The notes: generated by a model not told the origin, from the sequence alone. 43,678 bases of DNA from an uncultured Duganella sp. (GCA_946482335.1 CAMLRG010000019.1:1-43678); one strand, 5' to 3'; shown: positions 15,994-25,521, numbered from the stretch's first letter. Made by a program: numbers and translations.

Positions 15994-16794
15994 TTATAAG
16001 TCCCAGGCCGGCGCCAGGCCGTCGGGGTTGACAAGGCGCCCGTTCCGTTCGAGCGCCGCAATCTGTGCCATGTCTTCATCGGCCAGCGTGAAGCCGGTCG
16101 CCAGCAGGTTGCTGGACAGGTTTTCCCGCCTGGTCGAGGACGGGATGACGGCGTAGCCAAGCTGCATGGCCCAGGCCAGCGCCACCTGGGCCGGCGTGGC
16201 GTGGCGCCGTGCAGCGATGGCGCCGATCACCGGGTCGCCGAGTACCTTGCCGTAGCCGAGCGTCATATAGGAAGTGACATGAATGCCCTGCCCCTGCAGG
16301 AACGCGACCAGCTTGCGGTTCTGCAGATGGGGGCTCAATTCGATCTGGTTGGTGGCGATCTGCGCCGCCCCAACGGCGTCGATCGCGCGGCGGGCATAGG
16401 CGACATTGAAGTTCGAAATGCCGATCTGGCGCACCAGTCCGCGCTCGCGCGCCGTGGCGAGCGAAACCATGTATTCCTCCACCGGTACGCTGCTGAGCGG
16501 CCAATGGATCAGGGCCAGGTCGACATAGTCGGTCCGCAGCCGGGCCAGGCTCTCTTCAAGGCTGGCCAGCATGCGGTCTGCGGCAAAGTTCTCGTTCCAG
16601 ACCTTGGTGGTCAGGAAGATGTCCTTGCGTGGGAGTCCGGATTCGGCGACGGCCTGGCCGACTTCCGCCTCGTTGCCATAGATCTGGGCGGTATCGATTG
16701 CGCGGTAGCCCGCTTCAAGCGCGTTCGACACGGAATCGAACGCAGCTTGTCCTTGCAGGCGGAAGGTGCCTGCGCCAATTGAAGGGATAGACAT
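15994..16794 (-). CDS. dkgB: Aldo/keto reductase, DkgB type
   Basis: NADPH-dependent reductase of 2,5-diketo-D-gluconate and of small aldehydes such as methylglyoxal. 266 residues, and matches E. coli DkgB along its length: '[13 protein letters not shown]', '[18 protein letters not shown]' with catalytic Asp and Tyr, 'TTKVWNEN' with the catalytic Lys, 'LIHWPL' with the His, 'GISNFNV', '[15 protein letters not shown]', '[11 protein letters not shown]', '[15 protein letters not shown]' for NADP binding. Ten bases separate it from nemA downstream and twelve from the MFS gene upstream, so the three form one operon. Confidence 0.94.
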   Translation of the reverse strand: MSIPSIGAGTFRLQGQAAFDSVSNALEAGYRAIDTAQIYGNEAEVGQAVAESGLPRKDIFLTTKVWNENFAADRMLASLEESLARLRTDYVDLALIHWPLSSVPVEEYMVSLATARERGLVRQIGISNFNVAYARRAIDAVGAAQIATNQIELSPHLQNRKLVAFLQGQGIHVTSYMTLGYGKVLGDPVIGAIAARRHATPAQVALAWAMQLGYAVIPSSTRRENLSSNLLATGFTLADEDMAQIAALERNGRLVNPDGLAPAWDL

Positions 16795-16806
16795 CTTGGT
16801 GGTCCT

Positions 16807-18006
16807 TTATGCAGCGATCTTTTCGGAATTGTTCGCGCCCACGGCATCGTGGCGCTGATCGAGACGCCCGCTCCAGGCAGTCATGCCGACGGCGGCCAGC
16901 GTGACCACGCCCGCAATCCATGGCGTGTGGATCAGGCCGAAACGGGCGACCACCAGGCCGCCGGCAGAGGCGCCGATGGCAATGCCGATATTGAACGCGG
17001 AGATGTTGAAGCCGGCCGCCACTTCCACCGCATCCGGCGCGACTTTGTGCGCCTGTTGCACCACATAGGATTGCAGTGCCGGCACGCTGCCGAATGCGAA
17101 CGCGCCCCAGGCCAGCACGGTCAGCACGACGAACACGGGATTCGGCGCGGTGAACGACAAGGCGATCAGCACCACCGCCAAGCCCAGGAAAACCTTCTTC
17201 AGCGCGCTGATGGCGCCCTCCTTGTCCGCGAGTCTGCCGCCCCAGACGTTACCGACGGCCACCGAAATGCCATAAGCAAGCAACACCACGCTGACGGCAC
17301 CTGGCTTGAAGCCGGAAATATCCTGCAGGATCGGCGCCAGGAAGGTAAAGGCGATCAGGGAACCGCCATAGCCGGCGGCGGTCATGGCATAGACCAGCAA
17401 CAGCCGCGGTTGCAGCAGCACCCGTGCCTGGCGCAACAGCGGTGCGGGCGGAGCGCTCTTGATATGGCGCGGGACGAACAGGAAAGCGCCCAGCAAAGCG
17501 ATGAGACCGAAGCCGGCGACCACCAGGAACGTCGCGCGCCAGCCGAAATTCTGGCCGATCCAGGTGCCAAGCGGAATGCCGGTGACGAAGGCGACGGTCA
17601 TCCCGCCGAACATGGTGGCGATGGCGCTGGCCGCCTTCTCCTTGCTGACAAGGCTGGTGGCAATCACGGAACCGACCGAGAAGAAGACGCCGTGCGTCAG
17701 GCCGGTCAATACGCGTGCTGCGATGAGCGGGCCGTAACCCGGCGCCAGCCAGGCGCCGATATTCCCGGCCGTGAACAGCAGCATCAGGCCGACCAGCAGC
17801 GGGCGGCGCGGCACTTTGCCGGTCAGGGCGGTCAGTACCGGCGCGCCGATGGCGACGGCCAGCGCGTACAGGCTGACCAGCAGGCCGGCCGACGGCAGTG
17901 TGACGCCCAGGTCGGTGGCGATGGTCGGGATCAGCCCGACAATAACGAATTCGGTGGTGCCGATCGCGAAAGCCGCGATCGTCAAGGCAAGTAGTGCGAG
18001 TGGCAT
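16807..18006 (-). CDS. MFS transporter, DHA1 drug/sugar efflux type (AraJ-like)
   Basis: Inner-membrane proton-coupled exporter of 399 residues with twelve hydrophobic segments. It has the DHA1 opening 'FAIGTTEFVIVGLIPTIA', the motif-A-like loop between helices 2 and 3 (GKVPRRPLL), and 'ARVLTGLTHGVFFSVG' in helices 4-5. 'FGGMTVAFVTGIPLGTWIGQ' is the antiporter motif C region. Start preceded by AGGAGG-like sequence. It is the first gene of the operon with dkgB and nemA and diverges from the LysR gene. Substrate unknown; efflux of the compound sensed by that LysR protein is likely. Confidence 0.9.
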   Translation of the reverse strand: MPLALLALTIAAFAIGTTEFVIVGLIPTIATDLGVTLPSAGLLVSLYALAVAIGAPVLTALTGKVPRRPLLVGLMLLFTAGNIGAWLAPGYGPLIAARVLTGLTHGVFFSVGSVIATSLVSKEKAASAIATMFGGMTVAFVTGIPLGTWIGQNFGWRATFLVVAGFGLIALLGAFLFVPRHIKSAPPAPLLRQARVLLQPRLLLVYAMTAAGYGGSLIAFTFLAPILQDISGFKPGAVSVVLLAYGISVAVGNVWGGRLADKEGAISALKKVFLGLAVVLIALSFTAPNPVFVVLTVLAWGAFAFGSVPALQSYVVQQAHKVAPDAVEVAAGFNISAFNIGIAIGASAGGLVVARFGLIHTPWIAGVVTLAAVGMTAWSGRLDQRHDAVGANNSEKIAA

Positions 18007-18068
18007 GGGTCCTCCTTCTGTTCAGGTTGGACGCCACTCTACCGTCGCCACTCTTTCCAAAAAAGCCG

Positions 18069-18101
18069 TCTTTCCGCGAAAGAGTTTTGAATATAATTCA
18101 A
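18069..18101. promoter_or_regulatory. Two tandem 15-bp dyads and a -10 box in the lysR/MFS divergent promoter
   Basis: TCTTTC-CGC-GAAAGA (18069-18083) and TTGAAT-ATA-ATTCAA (18087-18101) are both perfect 6-3-6 dyads with centres 18 bases apart. A perfect -10 hexamer TATAAT lies at 18092-18097 inside the second, reading toward lysR. Two staggered dyads at a divergent promoter are the usual layout of LysR-type activation and autorepression sites. With that -10, transcription would start at or next to the lysR ATG at 18104, implying a leaderless or nearly leaderless message. Confidence 0.6.
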
Positions 18102-18103
18102 AT

Positions 18104-19012
18104 ATGAAGACGACACTCGATGAAATGCAGGCGTTTATTGCCATTGTGGCCACGGGTTCGATCAGTGCCGGCGCAGAGCGCTTGGGCCTGACCGTGTCCG
18201 CCGCCAGCCGCACGCTGACCCGCCTGGAAGCCAAGCTGGAAACCACCCTGGTCCGCCGCACCACGCGCCGGCTGGAGCTGACTGAGGAAGGCAAGGCCTT
18301 CCTGGAATGCGCCGGCAGCATTGTTGCCAAGGTTGAAGAAACCGAGGAAAAGATGTCGCTGCGCCGCCAGGGGCCGGCGGGCCGGCTGCGCATCGATGCC
18401 TCGACACCCTTCATGCTGCACGTGATCGTGCCGCTGGTGAACGGCTACCGCGAACGCTACCCGCGCGTGGAGCTGGAACTGAACAGCAACGAAGGCATCA
18501 CGGACCTGATGGAAAAACGCACCGACGTCGCTTTCCGCATCGGGCGCCTGCGCGACTCCACGCTGCACGCCACGCCGATCGGCACCGGGCGCCTGCGCAT
18601 CCTGGCCAGCCCGGACTATATCGAGCGCCATGGCGCGCCCGCCAGCGTCGCCGAGCTGGCAAACCATACCCTGCTCGGGTTCAACCAGCCCGAAACGCTG
18701 AATGAGTGGCCGCTCCTGGACGGTGAGGGCCTGCCGCTGCATATCACGCCCAACGTCTACACGTCGAGCGGGGAAACCCTGCTGCACCTGGCGCTGCACG
18801 GCGCCGGCATCGTCTGCCTGTCGGATTTCCTGAGCAACGCCGACCGCCGGGCGGGGCGCCTGCGCCAATTGCTCGTGGAGGAAACATTGGAGGTTCGGCA
18901 ACCGATCAACGCCGTCTATTACCGCAATACCGCTCTTTCCGCCCGGATTGCGTCTTTTGTCGACTACATGAAAGAGAAATTGGGCGATCGCCCCTTTAGC
19001 GAGCCGCTATAA
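18104..19012 (+). CDS. LysR family transcriptional regulator
   Basis: 302-residue LysR-type regulator. The N-terminal helix-turn-helix runs from 'LDEMQAFIAIVATGSISA' through 'SAASRTLTRLEAKLETTLV' to 'TRRLELTEEG'. The remainder is the two-lobed effector domain (GRLRIDAS, 'DVAFRIGRL', 'SPDYIERHG', 'ALHGAGIVCLSDFL'). The start at 18104 is the first ATG of the HTH frame; no Shine-Dalgarno is seen, and a TATAAT box ends six bases before it, so leaderless translation is possible. It diverges from the MFS-dkgB-nemA operon and is its probable regulator. Confidence 0.92.
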   Translation: MKTTLDEMQAFIAIVATGSISAGAERLGLTVSAASRTLTRLEAKLETTLVRRTTRRLELTEEGKAFLECAGSIVAKVEETEEKMSLRRQGPAGRLRIDASTPFMLHVIVPLVNGYRERYPRVELELNSNEGITDLMEKRTDVAFRIGRLRDSTLHATPIGTGRLRILASPDYIERHGAPASVAELANHTLLGFNQPETLNEWPLLDGEGLPLHITPNVYTSSGETLLHLALHGAGIVCLSDFLSNADRRAGRLRQLLVEETLEVRQPINAVYYRNTALSARIASFVDYMKEKLGDRPFSEPL

Positions 19013-19044
19013 TATCTCCCCTTGCAAATGGTGGGTTATTAAGA

Positions 19045-21012
19045 ATGTCTTTGCTTGACCACGAACTCGAATTGCTGGCGCCAGCCAAAACCGCGGAGAT
19101 TGGCCGCGAAGCCATCCTGCACGGCGCGGACGCCGTCTACATCGGCGGCCCCGCCTTCGGCGCGCGCCATAACGCCAGCAATCCTATAGAGGATATTTCC
19201 GCGCTGGTGGAGTTCGCGCACCGCTACCGTTCCCGCATCTTCGTGACCATGAACACCATCATGCACGACTCGGAACTGGACCTGGCGCGCAAGCAGATCT
19301 GGCAGCTCTACGATGCAGGCGTCGATGCCTTGATCATCCAGGACATGGGCTTGCTGGAGATGGACTTGCCGCCGATCCAGCTGCACGCCTCCACCCAGTG
19401 CGATATCCGCACCGTGGAGAAGGCCAAATTCCTGGGCGACGTCGGCTTCTCCCAGCTGGTGCTGGCACGTGAGCTGACCCTCGACAAGATCCGCCAGATC
19501 CGCGCCGAAGTCGACACTCCGCTCGAATACTTCGTGCACGGCGCGCTATGCGTGGCCTTCTCGGGCCAGTGCTATATCTCGCACGCCGACACCGGCCGCA
19601 GCGCCAACCGCGGCGACTGCTCGCAGGCTTGCCGCCTGCCCTACACCCTGTCCGATAACCAGGGCCGCGTGGTGGCCTTCGAAAAGCACCTGCTGTCGAT
19701 GAAGGACAACGACCAGAGTGCCAACCTGGAGGCACTGGTCGATGCCGGCATCCGCAGCTTCAAGATCGAGGGCCGCTACAAGGACATGGGCTATGTGAAG
19801 AACATCACCGCCCACTACCGCCTGCTGCTGGACGAACTGCTGGAACGCCGTCCCGAATTCGCACGCGCCGCCAGCGGCCGCACCCGCGTGCTGTTTACGC
19901 CGGACGTGGACAAGACCTTCCACCGCGGCCACACCGATTATTTCGCCAATGGCCGCCAGGGCGATATCGGCGCTTTCGATTCGCCCAAGTATGTGGGCGT
20001 GGAGCTGGGCACGGTGGTGCGCATGGGCGGCGACCACATCGACGTCATCACCAATGCCCCCATGGCCAATGGGGACGGCTTGAACTACATGAACAAGCGC
20101 ACCACGGTCGGCATCCAGGCCAACCGCGCCGAGAAGCTGGGCGACACGGAAGACGGCCAGCGCTGGCGCGTCTTCCCGAACGAACAGATGGCCTCCCTGC
20201 CGGGCTTGAAGGTCGGCACGGTCATCCACCGCAACCGCGACCACCAGTGGGAGGCGGCGCTGCACAAGAAGTCGTCCGAGCGCCACGTCGGCCTGCAGCT
20301 CACGCTGGCGGAATGCGACGGCGGCCTGCGCCTGTCGATCATCGACGAAGACGGTATCGTCAGCGCCACCGAAGCGGCGCTGGCGCTGCAACCGGCCCAG
20401 AATGCCGAGCAGGCCGAGAGCGGCTTGCGCGCCAGCCTGGCCAAACTGGGCAACACGATGTTCCTGGCTGACCACGTCGAATTGAAGCTGTCGCAGCCTT
20501 GGTTCGTGCCGTCATCGGCCATCAATGCCCTGCGCCGCGATGCCGTGGCTGCGCACGAGGCGGCGCGCCTGGCCGCATGGCAGCGCCCGCAGCGCAAGGT
20601 GGCGGCCGAACCGCGCGCAGTCTACCCCGATACGCAATTGAGCTATCTGGCCAACGTCTACAACGAAAAGGCGCGTGAGTTCTACCATAAGCACGGCGTG
20701 CAGCTGATCGCGGCGGCTTATGAGGCCCACGAGGAAGCGGGCGAAGTGCCGCTGATGATCACCAAGCACTGCCTGCGCTTCTCGTTCAACCTGTGCCCGA
20801 AACAGGCCAAGGGCGTGCAAGGCGTCCAGGGACAGGTGAAGGCGGAACCGATGACGCTCGTCAGCGGCGACCATACCTATACGCTGCGCTTCGATTGCAA
20901 ACCCTGCGAAATGCATGTGGTGGGCGCCATCAAACCCGGCATCCTGAACTCCCCTCCTCCATCGGCGGTGCCTTACAGCCCGCTGGTGTTCCACCGCAAG
21001 CGCCCAGGCTAA
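19045..21012 (+). CDS. rlhA: U32 family 23S rRNA C2501 hydroxylase
   Basis: Matches RlhA (YdcP), the peptidase U32-family protein needed for 5-hydroxycytidine at C2501 of 23S rRNA; 655 residues against about 653 in E. coli. The barrel begins 'LELLAPAKTAEIGREAILHG' and 'GADAVYIGGPAFGAR'. The U32 signature is 'EYFVHGALCVAFSGQCYIS' with 'NRGDCSQACRLPY', whose cysteines are thought to hold an iron-sulfur cluster. The C-terminal extension holds 'ITKHCLRFSFNLCPKQ' and 'CKPCEMHV', further cysteines typical of this long subgroup. It lies 32 bases after lysR on the same strand, and its stop codon overlaps the stop of the opposite-strand gene. Related U32 proteins TrhP and UbiU/V are shorter or lack this C-terminal part. 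Confidence 0.9.
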   Translation: MSLLDHELELLAPAKTAEIGREAILHGADAVYIGGPAFGARHNASNPIEDISALVEFAHRYRSRIFVTMNTIMHDSELDLARKQIWQLYDAGVDALIIQDMGLLEMDLPPIQLHASTQCDIRTVEKAKFLGDVGFSQLVLARELTLDKIRQIRAEVDTPLEYFVHGALCVAFSGQCYISHADTGRSANRGDCSQACRLPYTLSDNQGRVVAFEKHLLSMKDNDQSANLEALVDAGIRSFKIEGRYKDMGYVKNITAHYRLLLDELLERRPEFARAASGRTRVLFTPDVDKTFHRGHTDYFANGRQGDIGAFDSPKYVGVELGTVVRMGGDHIDVITNAPMANGDGLNYMNKRTTVGIQANRAEKLGDTEDGQRWRVFPNEQMASLPGLKVGTVIHRNRDHQWEAALHKKSSERHVGLQLTLAECDGGLRLSIIDEDGIVSATEAALALQPAQNAEQAESGLRASLAKLGNTMFLADHVELKLSQPWFVPSSAINALRRDAVAAHEAARLAAWQRPQRKVAAEPRAVYPDTQLSYLANVYNEKAREFYHKHGVQLIAAAYEAHEEAGEVPLMITKHCLRFSFNLCPKQAKGVQGVQGQVKAEPMTLVSGDHTYTLRFDCKPCEMHVVGAIKPGILNSPPPSAVPYSPLVFHRKRPG

Positions 21013-21578
21013 GCCAACAGGGCGCGTGCTTCGGCCAGCAAGCCCTCGGCGCAGGGCTTGCCGGTTTTCGATTCCCGCAGCGAGACGTGCCACAGGCCGA
21101 CCACGCCGGCCAGTTGGCTCTCGTCGCTGGCATGTTCGATACGCCGCACCAGGTCGGCCGCCAGCAAGCCGAGATGCTTGCGCGCGGCGTTCGCCATCAG
21201 GTCACGCGCCGCCGCCAGGGCCGCTGTCGCTGCCGCTGGACGGGCCAACGCAATCGCTGCCGTTGCAGCGGGGCGCGTGTCCGCCACGCTGGCCGCCACG
21301 CCGGCCGGCACCGGCACGCCGGCTGGACTTGGGGCCGGGGCTGCAGCGATACCGGCCAGCCCTTTGCGCAGCAGGTTTTCCACCGCCTCCAGCATTTCTT
21401 CTTCGCCCAGCCACGTCTCGATCGCCCCCAAGGGCTTTTGGCCGTCAAGCAGGATCAGCACTGCGCGCTGGCGCGCCGTCAGTCCGGCGCTGCGCTGCAC
21501 GACTTCCGCGCGGCCGGCTTCGGTCTTGCCAAACACCGTGGCGCGCAGGCGGACTCGATTTTCGGGAGTGAATTGCAT
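21009..21578 (-). CDS. Hypothetical Ala-rich protein with winged-helix-like N-terminus
   Basis: 189 residues, not recognised as a named family. Residues 25-75 ('GLTARQRAVLILLDGQKP' followed by a helix pair ending NLLRKGLAG) look like the short winged-helix-like module often seen in uncharacterised betaproteobacterial proteins with an I-D-G turn. The middle (75-125) is Ala/Pro-rich and low in complexity. The last 60 residues are helical (AARKHLGLLAADLVRRIEH). No signal peptide or membrane helix. Its TAG stop shares bases with the rlhA TAA stop (CTAA at 21009-21012), and it diverges from the histidine kinase gene by 93 bases. Coding is supported by sensible composition and by the tight convergent packing. 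Confidence 0.7.
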   Translation of the reverse strand: MQFTPENRVRLRATVFGKTEAGRAEVVQRSAGLTARQRAVLILLDGQKPLGAIETWLGEEEMLEAVENLLRKGLAGIAAAPAPSPAGVPVPAGVAASVADTRPAATAAIALARPAAATAALAAARDLMANAARKHLGLLAADLVRRIEHASDESQLAGVVGLWHVSLRESKTGKPCAEGLLAEARALLA

Positions 21579-21671
21579 ACTGCGATGCTACGAGGCAATT
21601 ATGACGAGAATATTTCATCGCCCGACCATACCGTGCTATAAAGTCAGCACCACGGACGAAGCCGCCACGCC

Positions 21672-24600
21672 ATGCCACCTCGCCTCCAGACGCCCATCAG
21701 CTTGCTGCTTGCGGCCGGAGCCTATTATTTGCTGGCGCGATTGGGCTTGCTGCTCGCCCTGGGAGAGAGCAATGCCAGCCCAATCTGGCCTCCATCCGGC
21801 TTTGCCCTGGTACTGCTATTGCGTTGGGGCCCGCGCATGTGGCCCGCGATCATGGCAGGCGCGTTTTTCGCCAACTTCGTCGAGTTCCAGCATAACGAGG
21901 CCGCCCCCTACCCCGCCATCCTGGCAGCGTCGCTGGCGATCGCGGCCGGCAATAGCGCCGAAGCGCTGACCGGCAACTGGTTGTTGCGCCGCCTCGGCAT
22001 CGCTCGCTTGCGACTGCAAAGCCAGCGCGAGGTCTATGCCTTTGCCGCCGCCATGCTGGCCGCTGCCACCGTTTCGGCAACGGCGGGTATCGCGGCGTTG
22101 CGCGTGTTCGGGATCATTCCCGCCGAACTCACACTGCAGGTGGCAGCCACCTGGCTGAGCGGGGACTTCCTGGCCTTGCTGCTGATCGCGCCATTGGCGA
22201 TGGCAATCCCGTCCCGGCCGGCGTGGCCACGTTGCAGCGCGGCGCAAGCCATATTCCTTGCCATTCTCGCCGTTTCCACGCTGGCGGTATTTTTCGCCGC
22301 CCCAAGCCATGCGGGTACCGCTTTCCTGCCGTATGTCTTGCTGCTCTTCCTCGGCTTCGCAGCGGTCAAACGCTGGCGCGTCATGCTCCGGATGGCGTTG
22401 CTGGTGATCGCCAGTATCGCCATCCCGGCCACGGTACTGGACCGCGGTCCATTCGTCTCCGGCGTCTTGCACCATTCGCTGCTTTCGCTTTGCACCTACC
22501 TTGCAATCAGCAGCATCCTGGCCTGGGTGCTCGCCACGGAGGACGAGCCCGGGCTGGAGGAAAGCTACAGCTGGACGCCGATCCTCACCTTGCTCGCTTG
22601 TATGGCGCTCACCGTCGGCGCCTGGAGCTGGATCGCCCGGGACACCGATACGCGCACCCGCGAGCGGTTCCAGCGTGCAGCCGACGCGGTGCGCGAAACC
22701 ATCCGGGTGCGCATGCAAGCCTACGAATCGCTGTTGCGCGCGGGAGCTTCCCTGTTCGACGCTTCGCAGAAGGTCGAGCGCGGCGAGTGGCAAAAGTTCG
22801 TCGCGGGATTGAACCTGGAGGCGCAATACCCTGGCGTGCTCGGCATGGGCTTCGCGCGCTTTGCGCCAGGCGGGGCACTGGACACCCTGAAGCGGGAAGT
22901 GCCGGTCTGGCCGGAAGGCGAGCGCGACCTGTATGCCGCCATCGTCTACCTGGAGCCGACTTCGCCGCGCAACCAGTTCGCGATCGGCTACGACATGATG
23001 TCCGAGCCGACGCGGCGCCGTGCCATGGTCGCGGCAATGCAGAGCGGGAAAATGACGGCCAGCGGCCCCATCACTTTGGTGCAGGAAATCAGCGGCCCCA
23101 GACAAGTGGGCTTCCTGGTCTTCAACCCAGTGTACGCGGACAATGCGACCGGGCAGCGCGAACTGCGCGGCTTTATCTACAGTCCTTTCCGCATGGGCGA
23201 TCTGATGCAGGGCATCTTCGGCGACAGCTTGCGCGAAGTGGGGCTGGAGGTCCGGTTCCAGGATATGGCCGGCCAATTGATGTACTCCAGCGCGCGCAGC
23301 GGCGTCGGCCAGAGCTTCACCCGTTTCACCAGCCTGCAATACATTCCCGTGGGTGACAATGGCCAGGCTTGGGCCCTGCAGATCCGCCCCACCGCCCTGT
23401 TCGACGCCACCGTGGACGAAGACAAGTCCTTCCTGGTGCTGGTCCTGGGGACATTGATCAGCCTGCTATTTTTCGGCGCCAGCCGCAACCTGGTCCATCA
23501 ACGCAGCGCCGCCTTGCGTGCCAAGGACCAATCGGCGCGTCAACTCGAACGCCAGACCGCCAGCCTGGAAGAGTCCGAGGCCCGTTTCAAGCTCCTGACC
23601 TCACACATCCGCAACCATGCCATCGTGCTGCTCGATGCGGATGGCATCATCACCACCTGGAATGAAGGCGCCGAGGCGTTGTTCGGCTATACCACCGCTG
23701 AAATTGTCGGCCAACCGCTGCAGGTGCTGCTGGCCGAGAGCGAGGCCAGCGTCAGCATGCGGCTCGCCCGCGAGCATGGGCAGCATGAAACCACATCGCT
23801 GCGGCGGCGTAAGGATGGTTCAACCTTCCTGGCCGTGAAACAGCTGTTCACGGTGCGCGACGAGCTGCGGCGCTGCATTGGCTTCGCCATGATCCTGCGC
23901 GACGTGACGGCCGAGAAGGCGGCGGAAAAGGAACTGAACGCAGCCAAGACGCAGGCCGAATCGGCCAGTGCGGCCAAGAGTGCCTTCGTGGCCAATATCA
24001 GTCACGAATTGCGGACACCCATGAATGCGGTACTTGGCATTACCCAGATGCTGGCGCACACCCCGCTCAATGCCGAGCAGCGCCAATACCTCGACATGGT
24101 CTCGGCCGCCGGGCGTTCACTGCTGGACTTGCTCAATGACGTGCTCGACTTTTCCAAGATTGAAGCCAACAAGCTGGAACTGGCTGAAGACGACTTCCTG
24201 CTGGACGATGTGATGTCGGCCCTGGCCGCCGTCATGGCCATGACCAATGCCGAACGCCGCCTGGCGCTGTCGCTGTGCCTGGACGCCGACGTCCCGCATT
24301 CCTTGCATGGCGATGTGCAGCGCATCCAGCAAATCCTGCTCAACCTGGTCAGCAATGCGTTGAAATTCACCGCGCACGGCATGGTCAGCGTACACGCCGG
24401 CCGCGATCCGGAGCATCCTGGCATGCTGCGCTGGGACGTCAGCGATACGGGCATCGGCATCAGCGCCGAACAATTGCAGCGCTTGTTCACCCCCTTCAGC
24501 CAGGCGGACGCATCGATGGCGCGCCGTTATGGCGGCACCGGGCTGGGCCTGGCGATTGCCCAGCGCATGGCCCAGCTGATGGGCGGCAGCATCGCGGTGC

Positions 24601-25460
24601 GCAGCACACCTGGCAGCGGCACCACCTTCACCTTCCTGATGCCGCTGCGCCAAGGCAGCCTGGCCGATCCCTATGCCTTGCCGGCGTCGCGCGCACAATG
24701 GCGCGTGCTGTATGCCGATCCCAAGCGGGAATTGCACAATGACTTGCGCCAGCTTGCCAGGCGCTGGGGCTGGCATTGCGAGACGGTGGAAAGCGCCTTC
24801 GAGCTCGACGCGGCCCTGGCTGCCGGTGCCTGCGATCTGCTGATCTATGACAGCAGCCTTGGCGATGCCGCGCGACGGGCCGCCGTCGCCCACCGCATCG
24901 GCGTGCGCAGCGGCTTGCAGGAGGGGGCGTCCAACGCGGGCCATGGTCCCGAGTTGCTGCGTCCATTGACCCGTTCGGCCCTCTTCCACGCCCTGGATGC
25001 CCTCGATGCCCCGCGCGGCACCCGCCCCGCCCCGCCGCCAACCCAGGGCGCCTTCCGCACGGGCAGCCGGGCGCTGGAGGGCTTGTCGATCCTGCTGGCG
25101 GAAGACAATGCCTTGAACCAGCTGGTAGCGCGCAGCATGCTCGAAGCGGTGGGTGCCACCGTGCACATCACCGAGAATGGCGAACAAGCCGTGGACTTCC
25201 TGCGCCAGCAGCGCGGCCAGGCCGACCTGGTGCTGATGGACGTCCAGATGCCGGTCATGGACGGCTTTGCCGCGACCGCGATGATCCGCCGCGAATTGCG
25301 GCTGGACTTGCCGGTGATTGCCATGAGCGCCGGTGTCACCCTGGACGAACGGGCCGAGTGCGAAGCAGCCGGCATGAATGGCTTCGTGGCGAAGCCCGTC
25401 GATGGAGATGACTTAATTACAACAATTTTGCATTTTGTTCATGCCAAGGCAGGCAATTGA
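21672..25460 (+). CDS. MASE1-CHASE-PAS hybrid sensor histidine kinase with receiver domain
   Basis: Large membrane phosphorelay sensor, 1262 residues. Residues 1-~300 are MASE1 (many helices, 'NASPIWPPSGFALVLLL'). Residues ~315-560 are a periplasmic CHASE domain ('YPGVLGMGFARFAP', 'YLEPTSPRNQFAIGYDM') closed by a membrane helix near 580-600. A PAS domain follows (~640-750, 'DADGIITTWNEGAEALFGYT'). The kinase core has the phospho-acceptor H778 in ISHELRTPMN, then N-box 'LVSNALKFTAHG', 'DTGIGIS' and 'GGTGLGLAIAQRMAQLMGG'. Residues ~1010-1120 look like a worn-out receiver (LIYDSSLGD kept, acidic pair and conserved Lys lost). A proper C-terminal receiver has phospho-acceptor D1190 in LVLMDVQMPVMDG. 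No cognate regulator is adjacent; the downstream EAL protein is a plausible functional partner. Confidence 0.93.
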   Translation: MPPRLQTPISLLLAAGAYYLLARLGLLLALGESNASPIWPPSGFALVLLLRWGPRMWPAIMAGAFFANFVEFQHNEAAPYPAILAASLAIAAGNSAEALTGNWLLRRLGIARLRLQSQREVYAFAAAMLAAATVSATAGIAALRVFGIIPAELTLQVAATWLSGDFLALLLIAPLAMAIPSRPAWPRCSAAQAIFLAILAVSTLAVFFAAPSHAGTAFLPYVLLLFLGFAAVKRWRVMLRMALLVIASIAIPATVLDRGPFVSGVLHHSLLSLCTYLAISSILAWVLATEDEPGLEESYSWTPILTLLACMALTVGAWSWIARDTDTRTRERFQRAADAVRETIRVRMQAYESLLRAGASLFDASQKVERGEWQKFVAGLNLEAQYPGVLGMGFARFAPGGALDTLKREVPVWPEGERDLYAAIVYLEPTSPRNQFAIGYDMMSEPTRRRAMVAAMQSGKMTASGPITLVQEISGPRQVGFLVFNPVYADNATGQRELRGFIYSPFRMGDLMQGIFGDSLREVGLEVRFQDMAGQLMYSSARSGVGQSFTRFTSLQYIPVGDNGQAWALQIRPTALFDATVDEDKSFLVLVLGTLISLLFFGASRNLVHQRSAALRAKDQSARQLERQTASLEESEARFKLLTSHIRNHAIVLLDADGIITTWNEGAEALFGYTTAEIVGQPLQVLLAESEASVSMRLAREHGQHETTSLRRRKDGSTFLAVKQLFTVRDELRRCIGFAMILRDVTAEKAAEKELNAAKTQAESASAAKSAFVANISHELRTPMNAVLGITQMLAHTPLNAEQRQYLDMVSAAGRSLLDLLNDVLDFSKIEANKLELAEDDFLLDDVMSALAAVMAMTNAERRLALSLCLDADVPHSLHGDVQRIQQILLNLVSNALKFTAHGMVSVHAGRDPEHPGMLRWDVSDTGIGISAEQLQRLFTPFSQADASMARRYGGTGLGLAIAQRMAQLMGGSIAVRSTPGSGTTFTFLMPLRQGSLADPYALPASRAQWRVLYADPKRELHNDLRQLARRWGWHCETVESAFELDAALAAGACDLLIYDSSLGDAARRAAVAHRIGVRSGLQEGASNAGHGPELLRPLTRSALFHALDALDAPRGTRPAPPPTQGAFRTGSRALEGLSILLAEDNALNQLVARSMLEAVGATVHITENGEQAVDFLRQQRGQADLVLMDVQMPVMDGFAATAMIRRELRLDLPVIAMSAGVTLDERAECEAAGMNGFVAKPVDGDDLITTILHFVHAKAGN

Positions 25461-25484
25461 AATCGCCCCAATTGACGTAAAGGC

Positions 25485-25490
25485 TATAAT
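25485..25490 (+). promoter_or_regulatory. Candidate -10 box TATAAT before the beta-barrel gene
   Basis: A perfect TATAAT at 25485-25490 lies 31 bases before the ATG at 25522. The -35 partner is poor: TTGAAA (25457-25462) leaves 22 bases of spacing and TTGACG (25472-25477) only 7. A GGAAATAA ribosome site precedes the ATG. The box suggests the barrel and EAL genes can be transcribed independently of the kinase. Confidence 0.35.
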
Positions 25491-25521
25491 GGAACGGCAG
25501 TCCTTATATTTTTGGAAATAA

